A DNA stretch of 64,000 nt from positions 1,612,001-1,676,000 of the forward strand of contig NZ_JACCBP010000001.1 of NCBI RefSeq assembly GCF_013408655.1, written 5' to 3'. The notes under the pieces are model-generated. The model was given only the letters and a program-made list of their open reading frames with translations. It was not told where the DNA came from and did not search any database. Positions 1 to 7,824 of this stretch are shown here, piece by piece. The stretch's first letter is position 1. Each line of letters starts with the position of its first letter. This stretch comes from Pigmentiphaga litoralis (GTDB taxonomy: Bacteria; Pseudomonadota; Gammaproteobacteria; Burkholderiales; Burkholderiaceae_B). The position numbers and the translations under genes were made by a program.

Positions 1-2610
1 TTGGGCCAGGTGGTGGCCGACCGCAAGGCGGCGGTGGTGGACAACCTGCCGGCCGGCTACCTGAAGGTGGGCAGCGCGCTGGGCGAAGCAACGCCCGCGC
101 GCGTGCTGATCGCACCGTTGACGGCCGATGGCCGCGTGGTGGGCGCCGTCGAACTGGGCTTCATGACCGCCAAGGCCGACCTGAAGGATGAACTGGAAGT
201 CGTGGAGTCGTCGGCCGAAAGCATCGGCGCGGCCTTGCGGTCGGCGGTGTACCGCACCCGTCAGGAAGAACTGCTGGAAGAAACGCAGCGCCAGAGCGAG
301 GAGCTGCAGGTCCAGCAGGAAGAACTGCGTGTGTCGAACGAGGAACTGGAAGAACGCAGCCGCGCGCTGATGGATTCGCAAGCCCGCCTGGAAACGCAGC
401 AGGCCGAGCTGGAACAGACCAATGTGCAGCTGGAAGAACACACGCAAAGCCTGGAGCGCCAGAAGCGGCACCTGATCGAAGCGCAAAAGCGGCTGGCCGA
501 AAACGCCGACACGCTGGAACGGGCGAATCAGTACAAGTCGGAATTCCTGGCGAACATGTCGCACGAATTGCGAACGCCGCTGAACAGTTCGCTGATCCTG
601 TCCAAGCTGCTGGCCGACAACAAGGACGGCAACCTGACGAGCGAGCAGGTGCGCTACGCCAGCACCATCTATTCGTCCAATACCGACCTGCTGGTGTTGA
701 TCAACGACATTCTGGACCTGTCCAAGGTCGAGGCCGGCCACATCGAGATCACGCCGGAACCGATCGCGTTGAGCACGGTGCTGTCATCGCTGCAGCAATC
801 CTTCCAGCCAGTGGCCACGCAAAAGAAGCTTGGGCTGCGGATCGAAAAAACCGACAACGCGCCGGAAGTGCTGGTGACGGACAATCAGCGCCTGCAGCAG
901 ATCCTGAAGAACTTGCTGTCCAACGCGTTCAAGTTCACCGACACGGGCGAAGTGGTGCTGCGTGCGTCGGCCGTGGACGCCGATAACGTACGCTTCGACG
1001 TGATCGACTCCGGCATCGGCATTCCGGCGGCGCAGCAGGACGTGATCTTCGAAGCCTTCCGCCAGGCCGATGGCACGACCAGCCGCAAGTACGGCGGCAG
1101 TGGCCTGGGGCTGTCGATTTCGCGCGAATTCGCTCACCTGCTGGGCGGCGAAATCACGGTGACCAGCGCGCCGGGCCAGGGCAGCACCTTCTCGTTGACG
1201 GTGGCGATTCGCGCCGAGGCATCGAACCCGGCGGAGCTCAAGGCAGCTCCCGCCACGCATGCCGCACCGGCCAGCACACCGGCGCCGTCTGCCCGCCCCC
1301 GCGCCACGACCACGTCGTCGGTGGGTGTGCACGCCCCCGCGTCGCAGCCGCGCCCTCTTACGACGGCGTCAGACCCGCTGCCGGTCGTGGTGGCGCCCGA
1401 CGACATTGCCGATGACCGCAACAACCTGACGCGCGGATCGCGCCTGATTTTGGTCATTGAAGACGATCCCGACTTTGCGCGGATCCTGTATGACCTGGCG
1501 CACGAACTGGATTTTGACTGCGTCCACGCCAACACGGCGGCCGAAGGCATCCGACTGGCGCAGACCATGCGCCCCAGCGGCATCCTGCTCGATATGGGCC
1601 TGCCCGACAATTCCGGCCTGCTGGTGCTGGAACGCCTGAAGCGGGACCCGGCCACGCGTCACCTGCCCATCCATGTGGTGTCGGTGGCCGACCATACCGA
1701 AACCGCCCTGCTGCTGGGCGCCATCGGCTACACCTTCAAGCCGTCGGCACGCGACGAACTGGCCCAGGCCATCCTGTCGCTGGAAGCCAAGCTGCGCCAG
1801 CGCATGCGCCGCATTCTGGTGGTCGAGGATGACCCGGCGCTGCGCGAGAACATCCAGCTGCTGCTGCAGACCCAGGACGTGGAACTGGAAGGCGTGGGCA
1901 CCGTGGCCGATGCGCTGGAACGCCTGCGCAGCAAGACCTACGATTGCATGGTGATGGACCTGGTGCTGCCCGACGGGTCGGGTTACGACCTGCTGGAACA
2001 GGTGGGCGACAACCCCGAGCACAGCTTCCCGCCGGTCATCGTCTACACGGGCCGTTCATTGACGTCAGACGAGGAACAGCGCCTGCGCCGCTATTCCAAG
2101 TCCATCATCATCAAGGGCGCGCGGTCGCCGGAACGGCTGCTGGATGAAGTCACCCTGTTCCTGCACAGCGTGGAATCGGACCTGCCGGTCGAACAGCAGC
2201 GCATGCTGAAGGAAGCGCGCAAGCGCGACTCGGCATTCGAAGGGCGCCGGATTTTGTTGGCCGAAGACGACGTGCGCAATATCTTTGCACTGTCGCAGGT
2301 GATCGAGCCGCTGGGCGCGCATCTGGAAATCGCGCGCAATGGCCGCGAGGCCCTGAACGTGCTGGCCCGCCATCAGCACATCGACCTGGTGCTGATGGAC
2401 ATCATGATGCCCGAGATGGACGGTATTGCCGCCATGCAGGAGATCCGCAAGCGCAGCGAATTCAAGAAGCTGCCGATCATTGCGCTGACCGCCAAAGCGA
2501 TGCCGGCGGACCGCCAGCGCTGCCTGGATGCGGGCGCGAACGACTACATTTCCAAGCCGCTGGACGTCGACAAGCTGTTGTCGTTGTGCCGCGTCTGGCT
2601 GCCGCAATAA
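1..2610 (+). CDS. Hybrid sensor histidine kinase with three receiver domains (5' end cut by window)
   Basis: The reading frame is open from the first base, so the true start lies outside. Visible order: the end of a GAF-like sensor domain (about residues 1-85), a long Glu/Gln-rich coiled coil (about 86-175), a HisKA domain with H-box FLANMSHELRTPLNS near residue 185, an HATPase domain (GGSGLGLSIS near 365), an Ala/Pro-rich linker, then three receiver domains with phospho-acceptor contexts LLDMGLPD, VMDLVLPD and LMDIMMPE. It should autophosphorylate and pass phosphate along its receivers. No transmembrane segment is visible in the part present. CheR and CheB genes follow directly, suggesting one signalling unit. 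The input signal is unknown. Confidence 0.93.
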   Translation: MGQVVADRKAAVVDNLPAGYLKVGSALGEATPARVLIAPLTADGRVVGAVELGFMTAKADLKDELEVVESSAESIGAALRSAVYRTRQEELLEETQRQSEELQVQQEELRVSNEELEERSRALMDSQARLETQQAELEQTNVQLEEHTQSLERQKRHLIEAQKRLAENADTLERANQYKSEFLANMSHELRTPLNSSLILSKLLADNKDGNLTSEQVRYASTIYSSNTDLLVLINDILDLSKVEAGHIEITPEPIALSTVLSSLQQSFQPVATQKKLGLRIEKTDNAPEVLVTDNQRLQQILKNLLSNAFKFTDTGEVVLRASAVDADNVRFDVIDSGIGIPAAQQDVIFEAFRQADGTTSRKYGGSGLGLSISREFAHLLGGEITVTSAPGQGSTFSLTVAIRAEASNPAELKAAPATHAAPASTPAPSARPRATTTSSVGVHAPASQPRPLTTASDPLPVVVAPDDIADDRNNLTRGSRLILVIEDDPDFARILYDLAHELDFDCVHANTAAEGIRLAQTMRPSGILLDMGLPDNSGLLVLERLKRDPATRHLPIHVVSVADHTETALLLGAIGYTFKPSARDELAQAILSLEAKLRQRMRRILVVEDDPALRENIQLLLQTQDVELEGVGTVADALERLRSKTYDCMVMDLVLPDGSGYDLLEQVGDNPEHSFPPVIVYTGRSLTSDEEQRLRRYSKSIIIKGARSPERLLDEVTLFLHSVESDLPVEQQRMLKEARKRDSAFEGRRILLAEDDVRNIFALSQVIEPLGAHLEIARNGREALNVLARHQHIDLVLMDIMMPEMDGIAAMQEIRKRSEFKKLPIIALTAKAMPADRQRCLDAGANDYISKPLDVDKLLSLCRVWLPQ

Positions 2611-2630
2611 ACCTCGGGCCTGCCGATCCC

Positions 2631-3455
2631 ATGCCGATCAACCACGCCGATTTCGACCTTGAGCTCAGGCTGCTGCTGGAGGCGATCTATCACAAGTACC
2701 AGCACGACTTCCGGAATTATTCGGCGTCGTCGCTGCGCCGGCGCATGGCCCAGGCACTGACCTACTTCCGGTGCCGGTCGCTGTCGCAGCTGCAGGACCG
2801 GGTGCTGCACGATCCCGATGTGTTTCCGCAGATGCTGCAGTTCCTGACGGTGCAGGTCAGCGAGATGTTTCGCGATCCCAGCTACTTCAAGGCGATCCGC
2901 GACAAGGTGGTGCCCATCCTGCACACCTATCCGTCGGTCAAGATCTGGGTGGCGGGCTGCAGCTCGGGCGAGGAACTGTGGTCGCTGGCGATCCTGATGG
3001 AAGAAGAAGGCCTGGCCAACCGCACCTTGTTCTATGCCACCGACATCAATCCCGAAGCCCTGCGCCTGGCCGAGGCGGGCATCTACCCGACCGACCGGAT
3101 CGCCGGCTTCAGCAAGAACTACCTGGCGGCGGGCGGCAAACGGTCGCTGTCGGACTACTACCACGCGGCCTATGGCGCGGCGTCGTTCGCGCGCGGCCTG
3201 AAGTCGCAGATGGTCTTCGCCAACCACAGCCTGGCCACCGACAGCGTGTTTTCGGAAGTGCACATGGTGTCGTGCCGCAACGTGCTGATCTACTTCAACC
3301 ACGATCTGCAGGACCGCGCCGTGACGCTGTTCAAGGACGCGCTGATCCGCCGCGGCTTCCTGGGGCTGGGCAGCAAGGAAAGCCTGCGGTTTGGCGCCTG
3401 TGCGGAAGACTTCGAAGACTTCGTGCCCCACGACCGGATATTTCAGAAAAGATGA
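2631..3455 (+). CDS. cheR: CheR-type protein-glutamate methyltransferase
   Basis: A 274-residue SAM-dependent methyltransferase of the CheR family, which methylates glutamates on chemoreceptors. The N-terminal helical CheR domain is followed by the Rossmann fold with the SAM-binding stretch VAGCSSGEE near residue 107 and the family signature SCRNVLIYF near 218. Start chosen at the ATG 20 bases after the kinase stop; an in-frame upstream ATG at 2586 would lie inside the kinase gene. The next gene is CheB, 3 bases downstream. No methyl-accepting receptor gene is present here, so it may act on a remote receptor or, as in other CheR/CheB-kinase clusters, in non-chemotactic signalling. Confidence 0.93.
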   Translation: MPINHADFDLELRLLLEAIYHKYQHDFRNYSASSLRRRMAQALTYFRCRSLSQLQDRVLHDPDVFPQMLQFLTVQVSEMFRDPSYFKAIRDKVVPILHTYPSVKIWVAGCSSGEELWSLAILMEEEGLANRTLFYATDINPEALRLAEAGIYPTDRIAGFSKNYLAAGGKRSLSDYYHAAYGAASFARGLKSQMVFANHSLATDSVFSEVHMVSCRNVLIYFNHDLQDRAVTLFKDALIRRGFLGLGSKESLRFGACAEDFEDFVPHDRIFQKR

Positions 3456-3458
3456 GCC

Positions 3459-4079
3459 ATGACGCCTATTGAAAGCGGCATTCCTTCGCGCGTCACGACA
3501 GTGGTGATCGGCGCGTCGGCCGGCGGGGTCGAAGCGCTGGGCCTGCTGCTGCCCGCCCTGCCCCCGGACTTTGCCCCCGCGGTGATCGTTGTCCTGCACA
3601 TCGTGGCCGATCGCGAAAGCCTGCTGACGCAGATTTTCAGCGAACGGTGCGCGCTGCCGGTGAGCGAAGCGGTCGACAAGGAACCGGTACGTAGTGGCCA
3701 CATTTATTTCGCGCCCCCGGATTATCATCTCCAGGTGGAAACCGATGGCGCGTTCTCGTTGTCCATGGATGACCCTGTCAATTATTCGCGCCCATCCATC
3801 GACGTGCTGTTCGAGTCGGTAGCCTGGAGCGTAGGTGACCGGGCCCTGGGACTGCTGCTGACCGGCGCCAACGCCGACGGCGCGGCCGGACTGGCCGCGA
3901 TCCGTTCGGCCGGTGGAGTGACCTGGGTGCAGGATCCGGCAACGGCCTTTGCCGAAGCCATGCCGCGCAGCGCCATCGAGCGCAACGCGGCTGACGAAAT
4001 CTTGACGTTGCCGGCCATGGCGCGCCGGCTGGGCGGCTGGCGTTCGACCGAAACGGTCGACAGCCAGACCGCGAGCTAA
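3459..4079 (+). CDS. cheB: CheB-type methylesterase (no receiver domain)
   Basis: A 206-residue protein covering only the CheB catalytic domain; classical CheB (about 350 residues) has an N-terminal receiver that is absent here. Catalytic triad candidates are Ser in GASAGGVEAL (near residue 21), His in VVLHIVAD (near 48) and Asp in the LLTGANADGAAGL segment (near 137). It would remove methyl groups added by CheR. Without its own receiver it cannot be switched by direct phosphorylation, so control may come through the neighbouring receiver-containing kinases (inference). It starts 3 bases after cheR and its stop abuts the next gene. Confidence 0.92.
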   Translation: MTPIESGIPSRVTTVVIGASAGGVEALGLLLPALPPDFAPAVIVVLHIVADRESLLTQIFSERCALPVSEAVDKEPVRSGHIYFAPPDYHLQVETDGAFSLSMDDPVNYSRPSIDVLFESVAWSVGDRALGLLLTGANADGAAGLAAIRSAGGVTWVQDPATAFAEAMPRSAIERNAADEILTLPAMARRLGGWRSTETVDSQTAS

Positions 4080-4090
4080 TGGAGAAAACG

Positions 4091-5236
4091 ATGTCCCGCA
4101 CCGTCAAGATTCTGGTCGTCGACGATATTGAACAGAATATCGTCGCGCTTGAAGCCCTTGTTGCGCGCCCCGATCTGGAACTGCTGCGTGCCTATTCCGG
4201 CGCCGAAGCGCTCGAACTGCTGCTCGACAACGACGTCGCGCTGGCGCTGGTGGATGTGCAGATGCCCGGCATGGACGGGTTCGAGCTGGCCGAGTTCATG
4301 CGCGGCAGCCCGCGCACCCGGCATGTCCCGATCATCTTCCTGACCGCCACCGACCGCAATACGCACCGCACCTTCCGCGGCTACGAAGCAGGCGCGGTGG
4401 ACTTTCTGTACAAGCCGTTCGACCCGCACATTCTGCGCAGCAAGATCGAAGTGTTCGTCCAATTGCAGCACCAGAAGCTGCAGCTGGCCGAACAGCTCGA
4501 CACCATGACGCAATTGCTGCGCACCAACGAAATGTTCGTGGCCGTGCTGGGCCATGATCTGCGCAATCCGCTGTCGGCCATCGTGAACACGGCCGAAGTC
4601 CTGCTGCAGGTGTCGGCCGAGCCGCGCGTCAAGACGGCTGCGGCCCGCATCCGCAACAGCGGCGGCCGCATGTCGCGCATGGTCGACCAGTTGCTGGACA
4701 TTGCGCGGGTGCGGTCCGGCCGCTTGGAACTGAGCCCGGAACGCATCGACCTAACCGTGCTGTGCGAACACATCGTCGAAGAATTCGAGCTGCCCGAAGG
4801 TGAACGCCGCGTCGAACTGGCCTACACGGGCGACACCTTTGGCGAATGGGATGCCGACCGCCTGTCGCAGGTAGTGTCCAACCTGGTGGGCAATGCCCTG
4901 CAGCATGGAACCGCCGACGAAGGCATCTCGGTCAAGGTGGACGGCACCGACGCCGACAGCGTCAAGATCGCGATCCGCAATGCCGGCACCATTCCGGCCG
5001 AGGTCCAGGCCAATATCTTCCAGCCCTTCAACTTCACCAAGTTCCGTCGCGACGGCGGCAAGGGGCTGGGCCTGGGTCTCTACATTGCCAAGGAACTGGT
5101 CCGCAGCCACCACGGTGAAATGAGCGTGTGCAGCGACACCACGGGCCACACGGTCTTCACCATCCACTTGCCGCGGCACTTCGTCCACGGCCCGGTCGAC
5201 GAACCTGCGCAGGCGGAAAAACAATGGGTCTTCTGA
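4091..5236 (+). CDS. Response regulator-histidine kinase hybrid (REC-HisKA-HATPase)
   Basis: A 381-residue cytoplasmic protein: an N-terminal receiver domain with acceptor Asp in ALVDVQMPGMDGF, a short coiled linker, a HisKA domain with H-box GHDLRNPLSAI near residue 155, and an HATPase domain with N-box VVSNLVGNALQHG and G-box GKGLGLGLYIAKEL. The receiver-first layout suggests it is itself a target of the upstream hybrid kinase. Start chosen at the ATG preceded by GGAG six bases away; an alternative ATG at 4079 overlaps the cheB stop. Its 3' end overlaps the next gene by 13 bases, which suggests translational coupling. Confidence 0.92.
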   Translation: MSRTVKILVVDDIEQNIVALEALVARPDLELLRAYSGAEALELLLDNDVALALVDVQMPGMDGFELAEFMRGSPRTRHVPIIFLTATDRNTHRTFRGYEAGAVDFLYKPFDPHILRSKIEVFVQLQHQKLQLAEQLDTMTQLLRTNEMFVAVLGHDLRNPLSAIVNTAEVLLQVSAEPRVKTAAARIRNSGGRMSRMVDQLLDIARVRSGRLELSPERIDLTVLCEHIVEEFELPEGERRVELAYTGDTFGEWDADRLSQVVSNLVGNALQHGTADEGISVKVDGTDADSVKIAIRNAGTIPAEVQANIFQPFNFTKFRRDGGKGLGLGLYIAKELVRSHHGEMSVCSDTTGHTVFTIHLPRHFVHGPVDEPAQAEKQWVF

Positions 5237-6192
5237 TCAACGGGGTCTGGCAGGAAAACGAGCCGCCCGCCGATGCGGGTGGGCGCTTCTTGCGCAAGGA
5301 CGCGGTCTTTCGCAACTGGGTCACGGCCGATGGCGCCCCCGGCCCGACCGGCAACGGCGGCTTTGCTGCCGAGGCTGGCCGTTATCACCTGTACGTGAGC
5401 CTGGCCTGCCCCTGGGCGCACCGCACGCTGATCTTTCGCGAGCTGAAGGGCCTGCAGTCAATGATTCCGGTGTCGGTCACGCACTGGCTGATGGGCAAGC
5501 AAGGCTGGTCGTTCGAGCCTGCGCCCGGCGTGGTGCCCGACCACGTCAACCAGGCGAGCTTCGTACACGACCTGTATGCCCTGGCTGACCTGGATGTGAC
5601 GACGCGGGCCACGGTGCCTGTGCTGTGGGACACCTTTACCAAGAGCATCGTCAGCAATGAGTCGGCCGACATCATCCGCATGTTCAACTCGGCGTTCGAC
5701 GGACTGGGCGCCCTGCCCGGCGACTACTACCCGGCCGACCTGCGCATTGACATCGACGCGGTCAATGCGCGGGTCTACGACACCTTGAACAATGGCGTCT
5801 ACAAGGCGGGCTTTGCAACCACGCAGGCCGCCTATGAAGACGCCGTGTTCCCGTTGTTCGACACGCTGGACTGGCTGGAGGATCGCCTGGGCACGCGGCG
5901 CTATCTGATGGGCGATCGGCTGACCGAAGCCGACTGGCGGCTGTTCACGACGCTGGTGCGCTTCGACGCCGTGTATGTGGGTCACTTCAAGTGCAACCTG
6001 CGCCGGCTGATCGATTATCCGAACCTGTGGGGCTATGCGCGCGAGCTGTATCAGCTGCCGGGCGTGGCCGGCACGGTAAACTTCGATCACATCAAGCGGC
6101 ACTACTACATGAGCCACGCGAACGTGAATCCCAGCGCCGTGGTGCCGGCAGGTCCGCTGCTGGATTTCATGGCGCCGCACGGCCGGGGCTAG
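5224..6192 (+). CDS. yqjG: Glutathionyl-hydroquinone reductase (GST xi class)
   Basis: A 322-residue cytoplasmic enzyme of the YqjG/PcpF family, which reduces glutathionyl-hydroquinones and releases glutathione. The diagnostic active-site motif LACPWAHRT carries Cys62, and the length matches the family. The N-terminal segment (LINGVWQ...) and the C-terminal all-helical GST domain with SADIIRMFN and DRLTEADWRLFTTLVRFD are also typical. It overlaps the end of the preceding kinase gene by 13 bases. A functional link to that signalling cluster is not obvious; co-transcription may be incidental. Confidence 0.95.
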   Translation: MGLLINGVWQENEPPADAGGRFLRKDAVFRNWVTADGAPGPTGNGGFAAEAGRYHLYVSLACPWAHRTLIFRELKGLQSMIPVSVTHWLMGKQGWSFEPAPGVVPDHVNQASFVHDLYALADLDVTTRATVPVLWDTFTKSIVSNESADIIRMFNSAFDGLGALPGDYYPADLRIDIDAVNARVYDTLNNGVYKAGFATTQAAYEDAVFPLFDTLDWLEDRLGTRRYLMGDRLTEADWRLFTTLVRFDAVYVGHFKCNLRRLIDYPNLWGYARELYQLPGVAGTVNFDHIKRHYYMSHANVNPSAVVPAGPLLDFMAPHGRG

Positions 6193-6194
6193 CC

Positions 6195-6209
6195 GCACGC
6201 TTCTAGTGC
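6195..6209 (+). promoter_or_regulatory. NtrC-like enhancer half-site pair
   Basis: GCAC-N7-GTGC starts three bases after the preceding stop codon. This matches the dyad core of NtrC sites (GCAC-N7-GTGC). It lies about 145 bases upstream of the sigma-54 -24/-12 element, a usual enhancer distance. NtrC control of the nitrate transporter is inferred. Confidence 0.5.
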
Positions 6210-6226
6210 AGCGCACAAGATTGGGG

Positions 6227-6277
6227 TGGGGTCATGCCCTTGGATCGTGCCGAAGGGCTTGGTGGTCGCTGACCCCA
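6227..6277. repeat. Nested inverted repeat
   Basis: Outer arms TGGGGTCA (6227-6234) and TGACCCCA (6270-6277) enclose inner arms GCCCTT (6236-6241) and AAGGGC (6253-6258). There is no T-run after it, so it is not a standard intrinsic terminator. It sits between the NtrC-like site and the sigma-54 promoter and could be a weak terminator for the reductase gene or a DNA-bending/regulatory element. Confidence 0.4.
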
Positions 6278-6340
6278 TGACCTTCATCAAGGCGTTGATT
6301 TAACAGGGTTTTTTGCAGCTCCGAGGCCGTGTTTCACACA

Positions 6341-6356
6341 TGGCACAGGCTTTGCT
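6341..6356 (+). promoter_or_regulatory. Sigma-54 (-24/-12) promoter of the nitrate transporter operon
   Basis: TGGCACAGGCTTTGCT matches the sigma-54 consensus TGGCAC-N5-TTGCW, with the invariant GG and GC exactly 12 bases apart. Initiation is expected near 6367, directly before the first ANTAR stem. Together with the NtrC-like site this predicts expression under nitrogen limitation. Confidence 0.85.
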
Positions 6357-6368
6357 TAGTGGTAAATG

Positions 6369-6424
6369 ACGGCCAATGACGGTCGTTGCTTGCCGCGGCA
6401 TGGCGGTAGGAACAATGACGTTCC
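6369..6424 (+). promoter_or_regulatory. ANTAR-type dual-hexaloop antitermination RNA
   Basis: Two stem-loops carry the same hexaloop AATGAC, with A at loop position 1 and G at position 4, as in known ANTAR targets. P1: stem ACGGCC/GGTCGT (6369-6374/6381-6386, one G-U pair). P2: stem GGAAC/GTTCC (6409-6413/6420-6424). The P2 3' arm is also part of the 5' arm of the terminator at 6418-6472, so P2 and the terminator exclude each other. A nitrate-responsive ANTAR protein (NasR or NasT type) stabilising P1-P2 would allow readthrough; no such gene is in this window. Confidence 0.82.
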
Positions 6425-6472
6425 GCAACGAAACGATGCTTTGCATCGCTTTCGTGCGGGACGTTTTTTTTT
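6418..6472 (+). terminator. Leader intrinsic terminator (conditional)
   Basis: The arms at 6418-6439 and 6443-6464 form about 21 base pairs with two single-base bulges and a three-base loop. The following T-run is nine bases (6464-6472). It lies 14 bases before the first structural gene, so unless disrupted it would stop transcription ahead of nrtA. Overlap with ANTAR stem P2 makes it an attenuator. Confidence 0.88.
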
Positions 6473-6486
6473 GCCTGGAGCAATGG

Positions 6487-7794
6487 ATGAAGCCCTTTAC
6501 CTCGAAGCCGTCGATGCCTGTCGTTGCCTCTTCCGAAGGCCCCGCGGTATCCGATGTGCAGCGCCGCAAGCTGATCACGACGACCTTCAAGGCCGCCGCG
6601 GGCGTGAGCATCATGAGCCTCGTCGATCCGCTGGTGCGTGCCGGCGCCTGGGCTGCGGGGTCGGACGCGCCTGAAAAGGCCGAGGTCAAGATCGGCTTCA
6701 TTCCGCTGACCGACTGCGCTTCCGTGGTGATGGCGTCGGTGCTGGGCATCGACAAGAAATACGGCATCAAGATCACGCCGTCGAAAGAAGCGTCGTGGCC
6801 TGGCGTGCGCGACAAGCTGGTCAACAACGAACTGGACCTGGCGCACGTGCTGTATGGCCTGGTCTACGGCATGCACCTGGGCGCCGGCGGCCCCAAGAAA
6901 GACATGGCCGTGCTGATGAACCTGAACCAGAACGGCCAGGCCATCACGCTCTCGAACAAGCTGCTGGAAAAAGGCGCGAAAGACGGCCCGTCGCTGGCCA
7001 AGCTGATGCAGACCGAAAAGCGCGAGTACACCTTCGCGCAGACGTTTCCGACCGGCACGCATGCGATGTGGCTGTACTACTGGCTGGCCACCTATGGCAT
7101 CAACCCGATGAAGGATGCCAAGGTCATTACCGTGCCGCCGCCCCAGATGGTGGCCAACATGCGCGTCGGCGCCATGGACGGTTTCTGTGTCGGCGAACCG
7201 TGGAATGCGCGCGCCATCATGGACAAGATCGGCTACACCGCCGAGACCACACAGAACATCTGGAAAGGCCATCCCGAAAAAGTGCTGGGCTGCACCGCCG
7301 AATTCGTCGCCAAGTATCCGAACACCGCCCGCGCCGTGACGGCCGCAGTGCTCGAAGCCGGCAAGTACATTGACGCCTCGGTATCGAACCGCCGCAAGAC
7401 GGCCGAAACGATTGCCGCGCGGTCGTATGTCAATACCGACACCGACGTGATCCTGGATCGCATGCTGGGCCGCTACACCAACGGCCTGGGCAAGACCTGG
7501 GACGATCCCGACGCCATGAAATTCTTTGCCGATGGCGCCGCCAATTATCCCTACCTGTCGGACGGCATGTGGTTCCTGACGCAGCACAAGCGCTGGGGCC
7601 TGTTGAAGGACCACCCGGATTACCTCGCCGTTGCCAAGCAGATCAACCGCATCGACATCTACAAGCAGGCCGCGGCCGCCACGGGCACGCCGCTGCCCAA
7701 GGGCGACATGCGGTCTTCCAAGCTGATCGACGGCGTGACCTGGGATGGCACCAATCCCGCCGCGTATGCGGACAGCTTCAAAGTCAAGGCGTAA
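6487..7794 (+). CDS. nrtA: Nitrate/nitrite-type ABC transporter substrate-binding protein
   Basis: A 435-residue binding protein of the NrtA/CmpA family. The N-terminus holds a twin-arginine-like segment (QRRKLITTTFKAAAG near residue 28), so export may use the Tat route. It continues with VKIGFIPLTDCASVVMAS, typical of these proteins, and DGFCVGEPWNARAI in the ligand domain. Start chosen at the ATG with GGAG seven bases upstream (6477-6480); the longer open frame from 6376 would run through the leader hairpins. Permease and ATPase genes follow. Nitrate is the likely ligand because of the NtrC/ANTAR-type leader, but CmpA-like bicarbonate or other anions are not excluded by sequence. Confidence 0.9.
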   Translation: MKPFTSKPSMPVVASSEGPAVSDVQRRKLITTTFKAAAGVSIMSLVDPLVRAGAWAAGSDAPEKAEVKIGFIPLTDCASVVMASVLGIDKKYGIKITPSKEASWPGVRDKLVNNELDLAHVLYGLVYGMHLGAGGPKKDMAVLMNLNQNGQAITLSNKLLEKGAKDGPSLAKLMQTEKREYTFAQTFPTGTHAMWLYYWLATYGINPMKDAKVITVPPPQMVANMRVGAMDGFCVGEPWNARAIMDKIGYTAETTQNIWKGHPEKVLGCTAEFVAKYPNTARAVTAAVLEAGKYIDASVSNRRKTAETIAARSYVNTDTDVILDRMLGRYTNGLGKTWDDPDAMKFFADGAANYPYLSDGMWFLTQHKRWGLLKDHPDYLAVAKQINRIDIYKQAAAATGTPLPKGDMRSSKLIDGVTWDGTNPAAYADSFKVKA

Positions 7795-7824
7795 GCGCCA
7801 CCCCCGGTCACCCAGGAGAATTCC

